Below, piece after piece: positions 16,432-25,503 of a stretch of 64,000 bases of DNA (its first letter is position 1; the number at the start of each line of letters is the position of its first letter). The position numbers were made by a program, and so were the translations under genes. The stretch comes from an uncultured Clostridia bacterium (lineage in GTDB: Bacteria; Bacillota; Clostridia; Christensenellales; Borkfalkiaceae): contig CAMWME010000005.1 in assembly GCA_947175325.1 (NCBI GenBank), positions 1 to 64,000 of the forward strand. The letters are read 5' to 3'. The notes below the pieces were generated by a model, which had not been told where the DNA came from, did no database searches, and saw only the letters and a list, made by a program, of their open reading frames with translations.

Positions 16432-16460
16432 AAAAAGGAACGCTTGAAGCGTTCCTTTTT
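16431..16460. terminator. Bidirectional terminator between nth and the zinc-ribbon array
   Basis: GGAACGCTT (16437-16445) pairs with AAGCGTTCC (16447-16455). Five T follow and six A precede, so it works both ways. Confidence 0.85.
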
Positions 16461-16469
16461 CAGTTGATT

Positions 16470-16853
16470 TTAATATCCGCCGGCGGCGCCGAAGATAGCT
16501 GCAAAAAGTATTCCGAATGCCGCTATATAGATGATGAGCCAAATCAAGAAAGTGATTATGCTGACTATAAGCGCAGCAAGCGCAAGTCCGGGGGCTGCGT
16601 ACTGTTTGGATTTAACCATACCGACGATGCTTAAAATTAAGCCGACGAGTCCGGGGATTAAAAACGCGTAGTTGCCGCCGAAAAGACCTACGAGGCCTAA
16701 AACGAGACCAGCTATTGCAAAGCCGTTCGCGCTCTTAGGCTGACCCGTAGTTATAGCCGAAGTGGTTTGAAGCATATTATCGGTAGCAACGCCGCAGTTG
16801 GGGCAAACCACTGCGTTGTCGCTTATCTCTTTACCGCAATTTTTACAAAACAT
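16470..16853 (-). CDS. Zinc-ribbon DUF4190-like membrane protein, copy 4 of 4
   Basis: This 127-aa protein begins with a zinc ribbon (MFCKNCGKEISDNAVVCPNC, a C-x2-C and C-x2-C pair) and a short linker. Hydrophobic helices typical of DUF4190-type small membrane proteins follow (FAIAGLVLGLVGLFGG, then GLVGLILSIVGMVKS and a C-terminal helix). It is one of four tandem paralogues between 16470 and 18293, each with its own spacing and most with their own terminator. Function of this family is not established. A zinc-bound cytoplasmic cap on a membrane helix bundle is what the sequence shows. Confidence 0.7.
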   Translation of the reverse strand: MFCKNCGKEISDNAVVCPNCGVATDNMLQTTSAITTGQPKSANGFAIAGLVLGLVGLFGGNYAFLIPGLVGLILSIVGMVKSKQYAAPGLALAALIVSIITFLIWLIIYIAAFGILFAAIFGAAGGY

Positions 16854-16930
16854 ATTACTCCCTCCTTTTTATCATATGAGTTCTAAGTGAGTTTATTATA
16901 AAATGTTTTATTAAATCTGTCAAGAAAATA

Positions 16931-16964
16931 AAAAAAGAACGCTTTTGAAAGCGTTCTTTTTTTT
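16931..16964 (-). terminator. Terminator after the 16971 gene
   Basis: GAACGCTTT (16937-16945) pairs with AAAGCGTTC (16948-16956), with long A and T runs on both sides. The stem nearly repeats that of the nth terminator. Confidence 0.8.
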
Positions 16965-16970
16965 CTGATT

Positions 16971-17321
16971 TTAATATGCGCCAGCTGCGCCAAGTGCTGC
17001 ACAACCAACTGCGGAGCAAGATATACCGAGAATGATGAACAATCCGATATAGATGCAAGCAATAACGATACCCGCGATTGCAAAACCCTTGCCGTCGCCG
17101 GCGTATTCGGGCTTTTTGCTGTTGGACAAACCTACGATTGAAAGAATCAACGCGATAAGGTTGAAGCCCAAGAGCGCCAAGATGAAACCTGCAAGTGCCA
17201 TAGAGTTCTTCTGAGCGGGTGCGGGGGTCGTGTTCTTTGCCATGTTATCCGTAGCTACGCCACAGTTAGGGCATACGACTGCGCTATCGTCAATATCTTT
17301 GCCACAATTTTTACAAAACAT
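16971..17321 (-). CDS. Zinc-ribbon DUF4190-like membrane protein, copy 3 of 4
   Basis: This 116-aa paralogue of the neighbouring genes has the zinc ribbon MFCKNCGKDIDDSAVVCPNC, the linker DNMAKNTTPAPAQ and two to three hydrophobic segments, including MALAGFILALLGFNLIALIL and the conserved SNSKKPEYAGDGKGFAIAGI. The SNSKKPEY-GDGK-FA block is shared with the 17499 copy, so these two are closest relatives. It is preceded by AGGAG and ends at its own terminator. Confidence 0.7.
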   Translation of the reverse strand: MFCKNCGKDIDDSAVVCPNCGVATDNMAKNTTPAPAQKNSMALAGFILALLGFNLIALILSIVGLSNSKKPEYAGDGKGFAIAGIVIACIYIGLFIILGISCSAVGCAALGAAGAY

Positions 17322-17463
17322 CTTTTTTCTCTCCTTGACTTATTTCTGTGAAATTTCACAGTTCGTTCACAAAATATTATAGAATACTTTATTTCATATG
17401 TCAATGAAATATGAAAAAATTTTTGAATAATTTGTGGTAATATACGGAAAAATGACTAAAAAT

Positions 17464-17493
17464 TAAGCCCGCGGCATTGACTGCCGTGGGCTT
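17464..17493 (-). terminator. Terminator after the 17499 gene
   Basis: AAGCCCGCGGCA (17465-17476) pairs with TGCCGTGGGCTT (17482-17493), with one G-T pair. T-rich sequence follows on the minus strand. Confidence 0.75.
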
Positions 17494-17498
17494 GAAAA

Positions 17499-17843
17499 TT
17501 AATACATAGGCAACATATATATAAAGTTTATCCAAATTACCGAATAAATTATGCCGAGGATTAAGCTGAGTCCCAAAGAAACTGCGCTGATAATAATGCC
17601 GGCAAGTGCGAAGTTTTTACCGTCGCCGTTATATTCGGGTTTTTTGGCGTTCTTATACGCGATAATCGAAATGACTAAACCCGCAATCGTTACGAAAAAC
17701 GAAAGGATAAAGCCGACAAGCGCCAGCGTGTTCTTCTGCTCGGGTGCGGCCGCAGACTTAGTATAATTATCCGTCGGAACACCGCAATTAGGGCAGATTA
17801 CTGCATTTTCGTTTACTTCTTTTCCGCAATTTTTGCAATACAT
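17499..17843 (-). CDS. Zinc-ribbon DUF4190-like membrane protein, copy 2 of 4
   Basis: This 114-aa paralogue has the zinc ribbon MYCKNCGKEVNENAVICPNC, then TLALVGFILSFFVTIAGLVI and the NAKKPEYNGDGKNFALAGII block shared with copy 3. It ends in a hydrophobic helix. No catalytic residues are seen. It is separated from its neighbours by about 80-180 nt on each side, so the genes may have separate promoters rather than form one operon. Confidence 0.7.
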   Translation of the reverse strand: MYCKNCGKEVNENAVICPNCGVPTDNYTKSAAAPEQKNTLALVGFILSFFVTIAGLVISIIAYKNAKKPEYNGDGKNFALAGIIISAVSLGLSLILGIIYSVIWINFIYMLPMY

Positions 17844-17924
17844 CTTTTTTCTCCGTGTGGTTTAATTTTTTATTATTCTACAATATTATATTGAGAATGT
17901 CAACAGAAAACGTTTCGTTTAATT

Positions 17925-18293
17925 TTACCACACGAATAGTATATTAAACCAAGCCGCGCCTAAGAACATCCAAACGATAGACCATATTAAAAGCGATATC
18001 GCGCCGACGATTATGCCCGCAAGCGCAAAGCCGAAGCCCGACTTGTATTCTTTGACTTTTACCATACCGACGATACTTAAAATTACGCCCACTAACGAGG
18101 GAAGGCATATTAAATAGTCGCCGCCGATAATGCCTACTATCGCACAAATCATACCCGCGAGGGCAAAACCGTTAAACTTTTGCTGCGAGGCAGCGGGCTT
18201 TGAAACCGCAGTATAATTATCGGTAGCTATTCCGCAGTTGGGGCAGATTATAGCTTTTTCGTTTACTTCGTGACCACAGTGTTTGCAATACAT
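17925..18293 (-). CDS. Zinc-ribbon DUF4190-like membrane protein, copy 1 of 4
   Basis: This 122-aa protein is first in the array. It has the zinc ribbon MYCKHCGHEVNEKAIICPNC, then FALAGMICAIVGIIGGDYL and PSLVGVILSIVGMVKVKEYK, a pair shared with copy 4 (16470). The array is thus two pairs of alike genes in the order A-B-B-A, which suggests duplication in steps. The last of the four ribbon ligands is conserved in all copies. Confidence 0.7.
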   Translation of the reverse strand: MYCKHCGHEVNEKAIICPNCGIATDNYTAVSKPAASQQKFNGFALAGMICAIVGIIGGDYLICLPSLVGVILSIVGMVKVKEYKSGFGFALAGIIVGAISLLIWSIVWMFLGAAWFNILFVW

Positions 18294-18426
18294 AAAAGAA
18301 CTCCTTTGCTTCTTTTATAATTATAACGATTTTAAAAATGCGTTTGTCCCGCAAAGATAAAACTTTTTTTATTTATTTAAATTATAGTGAGATTTTTACT
18401 TTTGTCAACACAAATAAAACAGCCCG

Positions 18427-18460
18427 CATAAGCGTTCCGCTTAACCAAGTATTTTAATTA
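18427..18460 (+). repeat. Short intergenic repeat shared with 43889
   Basis: ATAAGCGTTCCGCTTAACC followed by AGTA, TTAATTAC and an A-rich end matches 43889-43925 at most positions. A shorter copy (ATAAGCGTTCCGC) is at 25405-25417. AAGCG-TTC-CGCTT is a small hairpin. Confidence 0.45.
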
Positions 18461-18468
18461 CAATAAAA

Positions 18469-18493
18469 CAGCCCGTGCGGTTTGCACGGGCTG
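18469..18493 (-). terminator. Terminator of the str operon, after tuf
   Basis: CAGCCCGTGC (18469-18478) pairs with GCACGGGCTG (18484-18493), with TTTTATTG following on the minus strand. Confidence 0.85.
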
Positions 18494-18526
18494 AGTGTTT
18501 CGAAATTATTTATTTAATATTAATGA

Positions 18527-19741
18527 TTAACCAAGAACCTTAACGATGGTACCGGAACCAACCGTTCTGCCGCCTTCACGGATAGCGAAACGGAGCTTCT
18601 CTTCAACTGCTACGGGCTTGATGAGCTCAACGCTGATTTCAACGTTATCGCCGGGCATAACCATTTCGGTGCCTGCGGGAAGCTCGATAGAACCGGTAAC
18701 GTCGGTAGTTCTGATGAAGAACTGAGGACGATAGTGGTTGAAGAAAGGAGTGTGACGGCCGCCTTCCTCTGCCTTAAGAACGTAAACCTGAGCGGTGAAC
18801 TTGGTAGCAGTTTTAACGGTGCCGGGCTTTGCAAGAACCTGTCCTTTTTCAATGCCCTTTCTATCGATACCACGAAGGAGTGCGCCGATGTTGAAGCCTG
18901 CGATAGCTTCGTCAACGCTCTTGTGGAACATTTCAAGACCGGTAATAACGGTGCCGACGGGCTTTTCGATAAGACCAACGATTTCAGCGGGATCGCCTAC
19001 GTGAGCGGTACCTCTTTCTACTCTACCGGTAGCAACGGTACCACGACCGGAAATCGTGAATACGTCTTCGACGGGAAGAAGGAAGGGTTTAGCGGTATCT
19101 CTTTCGGGGGTAGGGATGAAGCTGTCGATGGTGTCCATAAGCTGAAGAATGCACTGGCACTCGGGAGCTGCAAGAACTTCTGCATCGGGGCAGCCGGAAG
19201 AAGCTTTTTCCAAAGCCTTCAAAGCCGAACCTCTTACGATAGGGCAGTTCTTGAAGCCTTGAGCTTCAAGGGTATCGGTGATTTCCATTTCAACGAGCTC
19301 CAAAAGTTCGGGGTCGTCCATCTGGTCGCACTTGTTAAGGAATACTACGATGTAAGGAACGCCTACCTGACGGGAGAGAAGAATGTGCTCTCTGGTCTGG
19401 GGCATGGGACCGTCGGTTGCTGCAACGACGAGGATTGCGCCGTCCATCTGAGCCGCACCGGTAATCATGTTCTTAACGTAGTCAGCGTGTCCCGGGCAGT
19501 CAACGTGCGCGTAGTGACGCTTTTCAGTCTGATACTCAACGTGAGCGGTGTTAATTGTTATACCACGAGCCTTCTCTTCGGGAGCTTTATCAATCTCGTC
19601 GTATTTCATCTTTGCTGCCTGACCTTTGCACGCCATTACCATAGTGATAGCTGCGGTCAGAGTGGTCTTGCCGTGGTCAACGTGGCCGATTGTGCCGATG
19701 TTAACGTGGGGCTTGCTGTTGTCGTACTTAGCCTTTGCCAT
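18527..19741 (-). CDS. tuf: Elongation factor Tu
   Basis: This 404-aa GTPase delivers aminoacyl-tRNA to the ribosome. The P-loop [10 protein letters not shown], switch motifs ([24 protein letters not shown]) and base-recognition NKCDQMDD are intact. Domains 2 and 3 are complete and end in GTIVKVLG. It is the last gene of the str operon but has its own promoter and a 188-nt gap after fusA, so it can be expressed apart from the ribosomal genes. AGGAG precedes the ATG. Confidence 0.97.
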   Translation of the reverse strand: MAKAKYDNSKPHVNIGTIGHVDHGKTTLTAAITMVMACKGQAAKMKYDEIDKAPEEKARGITINTAHVEYQTEKRHYAHVDCPGHADYVKNMITGAAQMDGAILVVAATDGPMPQTREHILLSRQVGVPYIVVFLNKCDQMDDPELLELVEMEITDTLEAQGFKNCPIVRGSALKALEKASSGCPDAEVLAAPECQCILQLMDTIDSFIPTPERDTAKPFLLPVEDVFTISGRGTVATGRVERGTAHVGDPAEIVGLIEKPVGTVITGLEMFHKSVDEAIAGFNIGALLRGIDRKGIEKGQVLAKPGTVKTATKFTAQVYVLKAEEGGRHTPFFNHYRPQFFIRTTDVTGSIELPAGTEMVMPGDNVEISVELIKPVAVEEKLRFAIREGGRTVGSGTIVKVLG

Positions 19742-19848
19742 TTTTTGTTTCTCCTAATAATATATTTTTTTATATATACTTCCGCAGCTTTGCGGTAAGT
19801 CGCTTAAATTAAAGCAGTTTTTGTGCGTTTTTTGTACGCATCGTCTAT

Positions 19849-19877
19849 ATTATAAAGTAAATTTATTAAAAAGACAA
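19849..19877 (-). promoter_or_regulatory. Internal promoter of tuf
   Basis: On the minus strand, TTGTCT (19877-19872), 17 nt and TATAAT (19854-19849) lie in the fusA-tuf gap. The leader of roughly 100 nt contains small hairpins, including CCGCAAAGCTGCGG near 19783-19796. Confidence 0.65.
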
Positions 19878-19929
19878 TTAAAAAACGCGAAAAAATTAAC
19901 TTTTTTTGCCAATTTAGGGCTTGTTTGAA

Positions 19930-22035
19930 TTAGTTCCTTTTAGCTCTTTCGCCGATTACCTTATCAGCAACGGACTTGGGAACTTCTGCGTAATGGTCGA
20001 ACTGCATCGTGAACTGACCACGGCCTTGGGTTCTGGAACGAAGGTCGGTTGCGTAGCCGAACATTTCCGAAAGGGGAACTTCTGCGTCCACTACCTTTGC
20101 GCCAGCTCTGTCGTCGGTTGAAACGATAGTGCCGCGGCGTGCGGTTACGTTACCCATGATATCGCCGAAATAATCGTCGGGGGTGATAACTTCAACCTTC
20201 ATAATGGGTTCCAAAAGGACTGCCTTAGCCTTTGCCATACCGTCCTTAAAGCCCATGGAGCCCGCGATTTGGAACGCCATTTCCGAAGAGTCGACTTCGT
20301 GGTAGCTTCCGTCGTAGACTTGGATTTTGAAGTCCACTACTTCGTAGCCGGCAAGGAAACCGTTCTTTGCCGCGCCGCGGATACCCTTGTCGATTGCGGG
20401 GATATATTCCTTGGGAATAGAGCCGCCGACGGTTAAATCCTCGAAGGTGTAACCCGAACCGGGTTCGCCGGGAATCATGTGAAGTTTGCAGTGACCGTAC
20501 TGACCTTTACCACCCGACTGACGCTTGTACATACCTTCGCAGTCAACCGCTTGACGGATAGTTTCGCGGTAAGCAACTTGGGGTGCGCCGACGTTAGCTT
20601 CGACCTTGAATTCGCGAAGAAGTCTGTCGACGATAATGTCGAGGTGCAGCTCGCCCATGCCGGCGATAATGGTTTGACCGGTTTCTTGGTCGGTATAGGT
20701 TTTGAAGGTGGGGTCTTCTTCTGCAAGCTTTACGAGAGCCATCGTCATCTTCTCTTGACCGGCCTTGGTCTTAGGCTCGATAGAGAGCTGGATAACGGGG
20801 TCTGAGAAAGTCATTTGCTCCAAAACGATGGGGTTCTTTTCGTCGCAGAGGGTATCACCGGTGGTGGTATCCTTTAAGCCTACGATGGCGCAGATATCGC
20901 CCGAGTAAACCTTGGGGATTTCGGTACGGGTATTTGCGTGCATCTGAACGAGACGACCAACGCGCTCCTTCTTGCCCTTGGTTGAGTTGTAAACGTAAGA
21001 ACCGGAATCGAGAACGCCCGAATATGCTCTGAAATAAGCAAGACGGCCAACGAAGGGGTCGGTTGCGATTTTGAACGCAAGACCCGCGAAAGGCGCGTTA
21101 TCGGAAGTTTCTCTCTCTTCCTCTGCGCCCGTGTCGGGGTTAACGCCCTTGACGTGAGCTACGTCTACGGGGGAAGGAAGGAAGTCGATTACGGCGTCCA
21201 AAAGCATCTGAACGCCCTTGTTCTTGTACGAAGAACCGCACAAAACGGGGGTGCATTTCATAGCGATGGTTGCCTTGCGAAGTCCTTTGCGGATTTCGTC
21301 GGGGGTGAGTTCCATGGTTTCAAGGAACTTTTCCATAAGCTCGTCGTCGCCTTCTGCAGCCGCTTCCATAACGGCCATATGAGCTTCTTCCGCCGCGTCC
21401 TTTAAGTCTGCGGGGATTTCGTCCCTATGATACTGCTTGCCGTCGTCGCTGTCGTAGATTTCCGCATTCATTTCGATAAGGTCAACGATGCCGCGGAAGG
21501 TATCTTCCTTACCGATGGGAAGCTCGATGGGAACGGGGTTAGCTTGAAGCCTCTCCCTCATCATATCTACTGCGCGCTGGAAGTTTGCGCCGTTGATGTC
21601 CATTTTGTTGACGTATGCGATACGGGGTACTTGGTACTTGTCCGCTTGACGCCAAACGGTTTCGGACTGAGGCTCAACGCCGCCCTTTGCACAGAAGGTT
21701 GCAACTGCGCCGTCGAGAACGCGAAGGGAGCGTTCAACTTCAACGGTGAAGTCAACGTGTCCCGGGGTGTCGATAATGTTTATACGGCACTCGTCCTTCT
21801 TGGTTGCACCGGTCCTCGTCCAGTGGCAGGTGGTTGCAGCGGAGGTAATAGTGATACCTCTTTCTTGCTCTTGAACCATCCAGTCCATAGTTGCAGTACC
21901 GTCGTGCGTTTCACCAATCTTGTGGTTGATGCCCGTATAATACAAAATACGTTCGGTAGTAGTGGTTTTACCCGCATCAATGTGCGCCATTATACCGATG
22001 TTTCTGGTATGCAATAAGTCGTAATCTCTTGCCAT
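19930..22035 (-). CDS. fusA: Elongation factor G
   Basis: This 701-aa translocation GTPase is full length, with the P-loop [15 protein letters not shown], the switch [25 protein letters not shown] and NKMDINGAN. Domains II to V are complete, ending in a basic [10 protein letters not shown]. It follows rpsG by 13 nt in the usual rpsL-rpsG-fusA-tuf order, preceded by an AGAGG-type ribosome site. Confidence 0.97.
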   Translation of the reverse strand: MARDYDLLHTRNIGIMAHIDAGKTTTTERILYYTGINHKIGETHDGTATMDWMVQEQERGITITSAATTCHWTRTGATKKDECRINIIDTPGHVDFTVEVERSLRVLDGAVATFCAKGGVEPQSETVWRQADKYQVPRIAYVNKMDINGANFQRAVDMMRERLQANPVPIELPIGKEDTFRGIVDLIEMNAEIYDSDDGKQYHRDEIPADLKDAAEEAHMAVMEAAAEGDDELMEKFLETMELTPDEIRKGLRKATIAMKCTPVLCGSSYKNKGVQMLLDAVIDFLPSPVDVAHVKGVNPDTGAEEERETSDNAPFAGLAFKIATDPFVGRLAYFRAYSGVLDSGSYVYNSTKGKKERVGRLVQMHANTRTEIPKVYSGDICAIVGLKDTTTGDTLCDEKNPIVLEQMTFSDPVIQLSIEPKTKAGQEKMTMALVKLAEEDPTFKTYTDQETGQTIIAGMGELHLDIIVDRLLREFKVEANVGAPQVAYRETIRQAVDCEGMYKRQSGGKGQYGHCKLHMIPGEPGSGYTFEDLTVGGSIPKEYIPAIDKGIRGAAKNGFLAGYEVVDFKIQVYDGSYHEVDSSEMAFQIAGSMGFKDGMAKAKAVLLEPIMKVEVITPDDYFGDIMGNVTARRGTIVSTDDRAGAKVVDAEVPLSEMFGYATDLRSRTQGRGQFTMQFDHYAEVPKSVADKVIGERAKRN

Positions 22036-22048
22036 AATTTACCTCTGA

Positions 22049-22519
22049 TTAGAAACGGAAGTGAGCAAACGCCTTGTTTGCTTCTGCCATTCTGTGCGTG
22101 TCTTCCTTCTTCTTGACCGCGCCGCCGGCGTTGTTGTAAGCGTCGATAAGCTCTGCTGCGAGCTTAGCGCTCATTTCACGCTCGCTACGCTTTCTGGTTG
22201 CGATAACGAGCCAGCGGATTGCAAGGGTTTGCCTTCTTTCGGGTCTGATTTCGATGGGAACTTGGTAGTTTGCACCACCCACACGCCTTGCCTTAACTTC
22301 CAAAACGGGCATGATGTTGTTCATAGCCTGCTCGAAAATTTCCATTGCGTCTTTGCCGAGTTTTTCACTCATGATATTGAAAGCGTCGTAAACGATGTTT
22401 TGTGCCGTTCCGCGCTTGCCGTCGTACATAATCTGGTTAACGAGCTTCGTTACAACCTTGGAATTGTACACGGGATCGGGTAATACGTCCCTCTTGGGAA
22501 CGCCGCCTCTTCTGGGCAT
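22049..22519 (-). CDS. rpsG: Ribosomal protein S7
   Basis: This 156-aa small-subunit protein binds the 3' major domain of 16S rRNA and starts 30S head assembly. It begins [16 protein letters not shown], has the basic [20 protein letters not shown] region and ends in [18 protein letters not shown] precedes the start. The gap from rpsL is 303 nt instead of the usual few tens. It holds several RNA hairpins, a possible S7 feedback site as known in Escherichia coli for the rpsL-rpsG spacer. Confidence 0.97.
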   Translation of the reverse strand: MPRRGGVPKRDVLPDPVYNSKVVTKLVNQIMYDGKRGTAQNIVYDAFNIMSEKLGKDAMEIFEQAMNNIMPVLEVKARRVGGANYQVPIEIRPERRQTLAIRWLVIATRKRSEREMSAKLAAELIDAYNNAGGAVKKKEDTHRMAEANKAFAHFRF

Positions 22520-22822
22520 AATTTTATCCTCCTTTTTGATTTTTAAGGGTTTTTACCTTAAATAAGCTAATGCTTGCCGCTATGCGGTAGCAAACCTTCT
22601 CTGCGGATTTCGTCCGCAAATACTGCCTACTTTTATAACGGTAAGGGTGAAATGTCCGTAAACAAGTAGGGATTTTTAATCTGTTCTGTGTGTATAAACC
22701 ACAGAGATGCGGTGCAATGCTAGGCGCGGTGATTTTTTACGACGGGGAGTTTACTTGAAGTAAATGACCCTAGAAAAAATTGCCGCAACAACGCAGTGTG
22801 CCGTAGATTTGGGGTTTAACGA
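22520..22822 (-). ncRNA. Long structured rpsL-rpsG spacer
   Basis: No open reading frame of note. Potential hairpins: 22571-22592 (TGCT-CCGC with GCGG-AGCA), 22602-22618 (TGCGGA with TCCGCA), 22626-22670 (CCTACTT with AAGTAGG, enclosing ACGG with CCGT), 22685-22705 (TCTGTG with CACAGA), and 22744-22770 (around TTTACTTGAAGTAAA). This could be an S7 autoregulatory site, an inserted repeat, or both. Confidence 0.4.
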
Positions 22823-23197
22823 TTATTTCTTGGGGCGTTTAGCGCCGTAACGCGAACGCGCTTGCATTCTCTTGGAAACGCCAGCCGTATCGAGCGCACC
22901 ACGAATGATGTGATAACGAACGCCGGGTAAATCCTTTACACGGCCGCCGCGAATGAGGACGGACGAGTGCTCTTGCAAGTTGTGACCTTCACCGGGAATG
23001 TAAACGGTACCTTCCTGTTTGTTGGTAAGGCGAACCCTTGCAATCTTTCTTATAGCGGAGTTAGGCTTCTTAGGGGTCGTGGTAGTAACCGAAAGGCATA
23101 CGCCGCGCTTTTGAGGACAGTTGTCCAAAATGGGCGATTTCGATTTGTAGACCTGCTTTTCTCTGCCGTTTCTTATAAGCTGGTTGATTGTAGGCAT
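22823..23197 (-). CDS. rpsL: Ribosomal protein S12
   Basis: This 124-aa decoding-centre protein starts [14 protein letters not shown]. The streptomycin-region loops [16 protein letters not shown] and [21 protein letters not shown] are conserved. Lys at the classic resistance positions is present, so it looks drug-sensitive type. It is first gene of the str operon and is preceded by AAGGAGG. A TTGACA/TAAAAT promoter and a long leader hairpin lie upstream. Confidence 0.97.
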   Translation of the reverse strand: MPTINQLIRNGREKQVYKSKSPILDNCPQKRGVCLSVTTTTPKKPNSAIRKIARVRLTNKQEGTVYIPGEGHNLQEHSSVLIRGGRVKDLPGVRYHIIRGALDTAGVSKRMQARSRYGAKRPKK

Positions 23198-23293
23198 CTT
23201 TTTACCTCCTTGTTAGTTTGAATATTTCACCTTATCCGCGTACCCTTAAAAGCGGAGAAAGGAAAAAGCAATTATAATATATAATAATGAAAA

Positions 23294-23340
23294 GCTTCCG
23301 CAACGCTCAGCATAGTCGTCCATACTAAGCGTGCGAAAGC
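23294..23340 (-). promoter_or_regulatory. Leader hairpin of the str operon
   Basis: On the minus strand, GCTTTCGCACGCTTAGTAT pairs with the segment ending GCTGAGCGTTGCGGAAGC, with G-T pairs and one bulge. A short T run follows. It lies right after the promoter and may act as an attenuator or protein-binding leader. Confidence 0.5.
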
Positions 23341-23341
23341 A

Positions 23342-23370
23342 ATTTTAACAAATATTTACTTAATTGTCAA
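23342..23370 (-). promoter_or_regulatory. Promoter of the str operon
   Basis: On the minus strand, TTGACA (23370-23365), 17 nt and TAAAAT (23347-23342), near consensus. Confidence 0.75.
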
Positions 23371-23399
23371 ATAATTTTTATAAGATTTTTTAAGCGGCG

Positions 23400-25406
23400 T
23401 CAGTTAAGCGTTACGTCGGATAGCGCTTTGTACTTTTCGGCGGCTATGCGGGTAAGCTCGCGCGTGTCGAGTATGCCCGAAAAAGCTTCGTCCGAAAGTT
23501 TTTTTGCCGTAAAAACGGTTTCTACGGGGAAACGGAGATTTTTTATCTCGGATAACATTCTGCCGCTTTGGCGCGTGCCCATAAAGTCGCCGCCGCCGCG
23601 CATCTTTAAATCGGCTTCGGCAATTTCGAAACCGTCCGCGCAGTTCTTTATGACGGACAAGCGCTCACGCGCTTCCTCGGTATCGGTGCCCATAAGTAGG
23701 AAGCAATAGCTTTTTTTGTCGCCTCTGCCGACGCGCCCGCGGAGCTGGTGAAGCTGTGAAAGGCCGAAGCGTTCGGCGTTATAAATAATCATGGTGGTTG
23801 CGTCGGGCACGTCCACGCCGACCTCTATGACGGTGGTTGAAACGAGGCAGTCGTACTCCTTAGCCTTAAACGCGGACATTATCGCGTTCTTTTCCTTATC
23901 CTTCATTTTGCCGTGTAAAAGAGCGAAGCGAACCGACGGCATTTTTGCGCGCAGGTCGTCGTAAAGCTCGGTTACGGACATAACCGTGCCCTCGTCGTCG
24001 CCCTCGATTTTGGGGCAGACGAAATAGGTCTGATTGCCCAGCGCCGCTTGCTCGGCAACGTAACGGAGCATATCGCCATATTTGCGCTCGGGAATAATCG
24101 AGGTGGAAATTTCTTGGCGGGAACGGGGCTTGTCCTTTATTGTGGTTACGTCGAGGTCGCCGTAGAAAATTAAAGAAAGCGTGCGGGGAATGGGCGTTGC
24201 CGACATAACGAGCACGTCGCACCCCTCGCCTTTTTCAACGAGTGAAGAACGTTGTGCAACTCCGAAGCGGTGCTGTTCGTCGCAGACGGCGAAGGCAAGG
24301 TTTTTGAAAACTACGTCGTCTTGAATGACGGCGTGGGTGCCGCAGACGATATGTATTTCACCGCTTGCAAGTCCTTTCTTTATCGCCTTCTTCTCGGCGG
24401 CGGGAGTTGAGCCCGTTAAAGTTTCGACCTTGTAGTCGGGAAAATACCTTTTCAAAAGCTCCGCATTTTGGCGGGCAAGCACCTCTGTAGGGGCGAGCAT
24501 TGCGGCTTGAAAACCCGATTTGACCCCCATATATATGCCGGATAACGCCACTGCGGTCTTGCCGCTGCCGACGTCGCCTTGCAAAAGCATATTCATTTTG
24601 TGGGGGGAATGAACCGCCTCGAAAACCTTTGCTACCGCCTCTTTCTGCCCCGATGTAAATTCAAAGGGGAAACGGGAAATAAAGCTACGTAAATCGTCTT
24701 CCTTGACGGTGTAGCGGCGCATTCTTGCCTCTTCCCGCCCGCCTTTTATAACTTTGAACGCAGAAATTAAAAGAAAGTATTCTTCCAAGGCGATACGCGC
24801 CGAGCCGGATTTTATATCCTCCGAGGTTTCGGGGCAATGGACTTTATAGTAGGCTTCGGACAGCGGCATTAAGTTGTACTTTTTGAGCAAAGGTGCCGGT
24901 ATATGGCTTAAATACGGCACTTTTTTTAGGGCTTGACGGATAGCCGTTCTTACCACGCCTTGCGTTAAACCGCCCGATAAAGAATAGACGGGAACGAGCC
25001 CTTGAAGGTTGGAAATTTTGTCCGTACGCTCAAACGACGGGTTAGTCATTTGGCAACCCATACCGTACCTATTTTGAACTCTGCCGTAAAAGAGGTACTC
25101 CCCTACTTTCAGTTTCTGCGCGACGTAAGGCTGATTAAACCATATCGCTGTAAACATATGTCCGCACTGCTGGCAGAGGGCTTTGACGAAGGGCCGCTTT
25201 GCGTAAGGATTGACTTCTACGTTTAAAACTTCGCACACGGTTAAAATAACGTCGTTGTGGTAGGCGTTTTTTAAAAGCGTGGCGTGGCGCAAGTCAAGAT
25301 AGTCCCGCGGAAAATGGCGGACTAATTCTTCAAGCGTGTACACGCCCATTTTATTGAAGTCTTTTTCACGTTTATCCGAAACGTATTTAATAGAAGTGAG
25401 TTGCAT
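23400..25406 (-). CDS. recG: ATP-dependent DNA helicase RecG
   Basis: This 668-aa branch-migration helicase remodels stalled forks and Holliday junctions. The N-terminal wedge/OB domain, Walker A (LLQGDVGSGKTAVA), DEQHRFG (DExH-type box), SATPIPRT and the C-terminal QLRGRVGRG motif are all present. It follows the fakA-like gene in the same direction, as in Bacillus and Clostridia. A copy of the dispersed motif (24522-24547) lies inside the gene, and another (25462-25487) just before its start. Confidence 0.95.
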   Translation of the reverse strand: MQLTSIKYVSDKREKDFNKMGVYTLEELVRHFPRDYLDLRHATLLKNAYHNDVILTVCEVLNVEVNPYAKRPFVKALCQQCGHMFTAIWFNQPYVAQKLKVGEYLFYGRVQNRYGMGCQMTNPSFERTDKISNLQGLVPVYSLSGGLTQGVVRTAIRQALKKVPYLSHIPAPLLKKYNLMPLSEAYYKVHCPETSEDIKSGSARIALEEYFLLISAFKVIKGGREEARMRRYTVKEDDLRSFISRFPFEFTSGQKEAVAKVFEAVHSPHKMNMLLQGDVGSGKTAVALSGIYMGVKSGFQAAMLAPTEVLARQNAELLKRYFPDYKVETLTGSTPAAEKKAIKKGLASGEIHIVCGTHAVIQDDVVFKNLAFAVCDEQHRFGVAQRSSLVEKGEGCDVLVMSATPIPRTLSLIFYGDLDVTTIKDKPRSRQEISTSIIPERKYGDMLRYVAEQAALGNQTYFVCPKIEGDDEGTVMSVTELYDDLRAKMPSVRFALLHGKMKDKEKNAIMSAFKAKEYDCLVSTTVIEVGVDVPDATTMIIYNAERFGLSQLHQLRGRVGRGDKKSYCFLLMGTDTEEARERLSVIKNCADGFEIAEADLKMRGGGDFMGTRQSGRMLSEIKNLRFPVETVFTAKKLSDEAFSGILDTRELTRIAAEKYKALSDVTLN
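24522..24547 (+). repeat. Dispersed 26-bp motif, inside recG
   Basis: GACCCCCATATATATG followed by CCGGATAACG. Member of the family described in the findings. It lies antisense to recG. Confidence 0.6.
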
Positions 25407-25461
25407 AAGCGTTCCGCAAATTTTATTAAAGGGAAGACGGCCGTCTTCCCTTGAAAATTAT

Positions 25462-25487
25462 CGTTAATTGCAATATATATGGGGGTC
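25462..25487 (-). repeat. Dispersed 26-bp motif, recG-fakA gap
   Basis: On the minus strand it reads GACCCCCATATATATTGC then AATTAACG. The upstream flank TTTTTACGATA is shared with the copy at 56344, so similarity extends beyond the core. Confidence 0.7.
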
Positions 25488-25503
25488 TATCGTAAAAATG
25501 CGC

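Noticed and set aside
18734..19798. Long plus-strand open frame opposite tuf.
   Set aside because: Caused by codon bias of a highly expressed gene. It has no features of its own.
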